Shown: positions 14,837 through 16,440 of the stretch, piece by piece
Position numbering within the stretch: position 1 is the stretch's first letter
Layout: the number at the start of each line of letters is the position of its first letter
Assembly: GCA_039190005.1 (NCBI GenBank)
Contig: JBCCYM010000040.1
Span: 1 to 16,440, forward strand
Direction: 5' to 3'
Source: JBCCYM01 sp039190005
GTDB taxonomy: Bacteria > Pseudomonadota > Gammaproteobacteria > UBA12402
Length of the DNA: 16,440 bases
Translations under genes and position numbers: made by a program
Notes under the pieces: model-generated
Seen by the model: the letters and a program-made list of their open reading frames with translations, nothing else
Database searches by the model: none
What the model was told of the DNA's origin: nothing

Positions 14837-14865
14837 TTGAAAAATACACTTTTTTAGTGTAATAT
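14837..14865 (+). promoter_or_regulatory. Promoter and palindromic operator of the orphan XRE gene
   Basis: TTGAAA (14837-14842) and TAATAT (14860-14865) are 17 bp apart. The palindrome TACACT-N5-AGTGTA (14845-14861) sits in the spacer and overlaps the -10 box. Self-repression by the XRE protein is the simplest reading. The leader is about 95 bases long. Confidence 0.68.
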
Positions 14866-14965
14866 TATCGATATGAATGATTGCTATCATATAGCTTTAT
14901 CCTTACGAGCTAAAAGGATTTTAAAATAGCATTAAATTTATAGGAATTATTGAAGGAACTTCATC

Positions 14966-15313
14966 ATGGGTATTGATAAAAATACTAAAAATAATCTTAA
15001 GTTTATTGAAAAAATCGCCGGCAAATTGACGCTAGGACGTTTACTATGGGCTATTCGTCAAGCAAAAGATTGTTCTCAAACAGTATTTGCTGAAAAACTG
15101 GGCATATCTCAACAACAACTTTGTGATATTGAGCATAATCGTAAAAGTATTAGTATCAAAATGGCTGCACATTACGCTGAGATTTTAGGCTATCCGCCAG
15201 AACAGTTTATCCGACTAAGTGTCGAAGAAAACCTGGAACGCACTGGTCTGAAAATGACAGTGGACATTCAACCCAAACGCTCACGGTCTCGACTTAAACC
15301 ACAGTTTGCTTGA
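14966..15313 (+). CDS. Orphan XRE-family regulator, antitoxin-like
   Basis: A 115-residue protein with a helix-turn-helix at about 22-80: LTLGRLLWAIRQAKDCSQ, then FAEKLGISQQQLCDIEHNRK as turn and recognition helix. The tail RTGLKMTVDIQPKRSRSRLK is basic. The pattern is that of XRE antitoxins usually paired with RelE-type toxins, but no toxin frame is found directly up- or downstream, so it is an orphan here. The start is supported by GAAGGAA about eight bases before ATG 14966. It has its own promoter with a palindrome. It could regulate the convergent protease gene pair or be left over from a lost module. Confidence 0.85.
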   Translation: MGIDKNTKNNLKFIEKIAGKLTLGRLLWAIRQAKDCSQTVFAEKLGISQQQLCDIEHNRKSISIKMAAHYAEILGYPPEQFIRLSVEENLERTGLKMTVDIQPKRSRSRLKPQFA

Positions 15314-15411
15314 TATGAGAGGAGATCAAATAATCGACTTAAGATTACGCAAATTATTGCTATTTCATCAATTATAAGACAATTACGTTAGCCAAAAAAA
15401 TGTATAATCAA

Positions 15412-15588
15412 CTAAATCTTATGATATACCTTATCCATTAATTCAACATCATAAGTATCTTTTTGAGGTTTTATTCCTGAATCATTTAACTTCTTTTTAA
15501 AATTTTTATAGACACTAATTTGTTTAGAAAAACTTTTATTTAAAATTTTCTGTTTTTTTAAATTTTCCAATTCTATTGAGAGTTTCAT
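15412..15588 (-). CDS. Small basic protein coupled to the SDH protease
   Basis: A 58-codon gene, starting MKLSIELENLKKQKILN and ending DVELMDKVYHKI. I chose ATG 15588, not the upstream in-frame ATGs (the frame opens at 15627). At 15588 the start is one base after the protease stop codon, and GGTGA inside the end of the protease gene lies about six bases ahead of it. That is typical translational coupling. The protein is lysine-rich, probably helical, with no membrane segment or signal peptide. I do not recognise a family. The tight coupling suggests a partner, adaptor or inhibitor of the protease; that is inference. Confidence 0.7.
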   Translation of the reverse strand: MKLSIELENLKKQKILNKSFSKQISVYKNFKKKLNDSGIKPQKDTYDVELMDKVYHKI

Positions 15589-15589
15589 T

Positions 15590-16440
15590 TTATTCACCAT
15601 AAGAATTAATGTGCCTATTGTGTACATAAAAATTTACATTTTGCTTTTGTAAATAATCTGTTAACGTATCGTTGTATAGTCTAACATGACTTGATAGCTG
15701 TTTATTCGAATTTAAATCTTCTATTTTTAATTTTAGCTCACTTTCTAACTTATCTTTACTTATCATCCTTCCATGAGAATGCCATTTTTTATTGTCAGAT
15801 AAAAGTTTTGCAATTTCCTCTGCTCTCTCTTTTTTTTCTCTATTAGTTACACCCCTCTCTTTCTTCTGACTTTTTTCCGAATGCGTAGTCCAATCACTAA
15901 ATTTGTACTTTACCAGCCACTCTCTTAGGAGAGTTTCTGATAATTCTCTGGCTTGTTCATATAATCTAAGTTTTGCCAAATCTTGCTGTTGCAGCATAGT
16001 ATATTCCGCTGGGGTAATTGTATTATCACGTGATTTTTCAATCAATTCTGATACCTTATCGAGATACCCCAGCGCAGGCAAAAATTTACCATCTTTACCC
16101 AACACTTGAGGATCAATAGGTCCTAACGAAGAAGCATAGTCCATATAAATTTTATTGCCTGACATACATAAAATAGTTCCTGCGGACATGGCCATATTTG
16201 GAACGATAAAATAAATTTGCTTAAAGTGATGTCTAATAATTTCTACTATTTTTTCAGCTTCTTCAACAATTCCACCTGGTGTAGTTAATATTATGCTAAG
16301 TGCTTTTTTCTTATTGTTTTTTGAAATTACCTCTTCGATCGTGTTTCTTAATATTTGTCGACCATATGTAGAGATTACTCCATAATAATAAATAACTTCA
16401 GAGTTTAAACGCTCTGCAATCGCTTGTTCTTCTTCATTAA
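15590..16440 (-). CDS. SDH-type ClpP-fold serine protease, 5' end outside window
   Basis: The frame is open without a stop from the right window edge to the stop at 15592-15590, so 282 codons are visible and the N-terminus is missing. An ATG at 16195 is in frame but is internal: essential fold segments precede it. The protein shows LTTPGGIVEEAEKIVEIIR (visible residues 51-69, the glycine turn of ClpP/SppA-fold proteases). After that comes PNMAMSAGTILCMSG, whose serine (visible residue 85) is the likely nucleophile, then SLGPIDPQV. The tail is helical and charged, with WHSHGRMISKDKLE near the end. This fits the serine dehydrogenase proteinase (SDH_protease, SppA-related) family. These proteins are poorly understood and often annotated only from the fold. 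No transmembrane segment is seen in the visible part. A 58-codon gene follows one base after the stop. Confidence 0.85.
   Translation of the reverse strand, partial: NEEEQAIAERLNSEVIYYYGVISTYGRQILRNTIEEVISKNNKKKALSIILTTPGGIVEEAEKIVEIIRHHFKQIYFIVPNMAMSAGTILCMSGNKIYMDYASSLGPIDPQVLGKDGKFLPALGYLDKVSELIEKSRDNTITPAEYTMLQQQDLAKLRLYEQARELSETLLREWLVKYKFSDWTTHSEKSQKKERGVTNREKKERAEEIAKLLSDNKKWHSHGRMISKDKLESELKLKIEDLNSNKQLSSHVRLYNDTLTDYLQKQNVNFYVHNRHINSYGE

Larger units (their letters stand above)
14662..14965. other. 304-bp intergenic region with repeat, terminator and promoter
   Basis: No convincing gene. A hydrophobic GTG-started frame at 14665-14862 overlaps the repeat, the terminator and the promoter and is not credible. 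The stretch holds copy 2 of the direct repeat (14776-14804), a terminator-like hairpin (14814-14834) and the XRE promoter (14837-14865). The XRE leader has two small hairpins: GCTAT-CAT-ATAGC at 14883-14895 and ATCCTT/AAGGAT at 14899-14919, the latter followed by TTTAAAA. The second could attenuate expression. Confidence 0.6.

Noticed and set aside
14665..14862. GTG-started 65-codon hydrophobic frame
   Set aside because: It overlaps the direct repeat, the terminator hairpin and the XRE promoter, has no ribosome binding site, and its hydrophobicity is what AT-rich noncoding DNA gives.
15315..15377. 20-codon frame directly after the orphan XRE gene (possible toxin remnant)
   Set aside because: Too short, with no similarity to a RelE-type toxin that I can recognise. 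The ATG follows the stop closely, but that alone is not enough.

Overview
The window looks like chromosomal DNA of an AT-rich gammaproteobacterium. The dCTP deaminase (188 aa), the homodimeric-type aceE-aceF-lpd operon with a two-lipoyl AceF, and RmuC are all of gammaproteobacterial type. The low GC, small intergenic promoters, a secreted propeller-like protein and several toxin-antitoxin modules would suit a Legionellales/Coxiellaceae-like host-associated lineage, but that finer placement is an inference and was not tested.

Layout. (1) 1-1259 is almost gene-free: a possible partial reading frame leaves the left edge on the minus strand, and an island at about 740-987 can fold into five successive hairpins (candidate small RNA). 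(2) A tRNA-Lys(CUU) lies on the minus strand at 1260-1335. (3) 1508-3163 (+) encodes a secreted beta-propeller-like protein of unknown function. (4) 3183-10159 (-) is a housekeeping block. In transcription order it is aceE, aceF, lpd (the pyruvate dehydrogenase complex), then a universal stress protein followed by an intrinsic terminator, then dcd. (5) 10281-12229 (+) holds rmuC and a short, divergent MetF-like reductase, divergent from aceE. (6) 12436 to the right edge is an accessory cluster: a fused MNT-HEPN protein, a DinJ/YafQ-type toxin-antitoxin pair, a HigB/HigA-like pair whose toxin has an in-frame stop, an orphan XRE regulator, and on the minus strand a ClpP-fold SDH-type serine protease (cut by the window edge) joined to a 58-codon gene.

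Working together. AceE, AceF and Lpd are E1, E2 and E3 of one complex converting pyruvate to acetyl-CoA, and the stress-protein gene can be read through from that operon. The accessory cluster has a common design. Three of its promoters have a -35 and a -10 box exactly 17 bp apart with a different short palindrome in the spacer, as expected for self-repressed antitoxin or XRE operons. Two near-identical 29-bp direct repeats, 870 bp apart, bracket the damaged HigBA-like module. The best candidates for something unusual are the hairpin island at 740-987, the repeat-bracketed module with its broken toxin, and the protease gene pair at the right edge.
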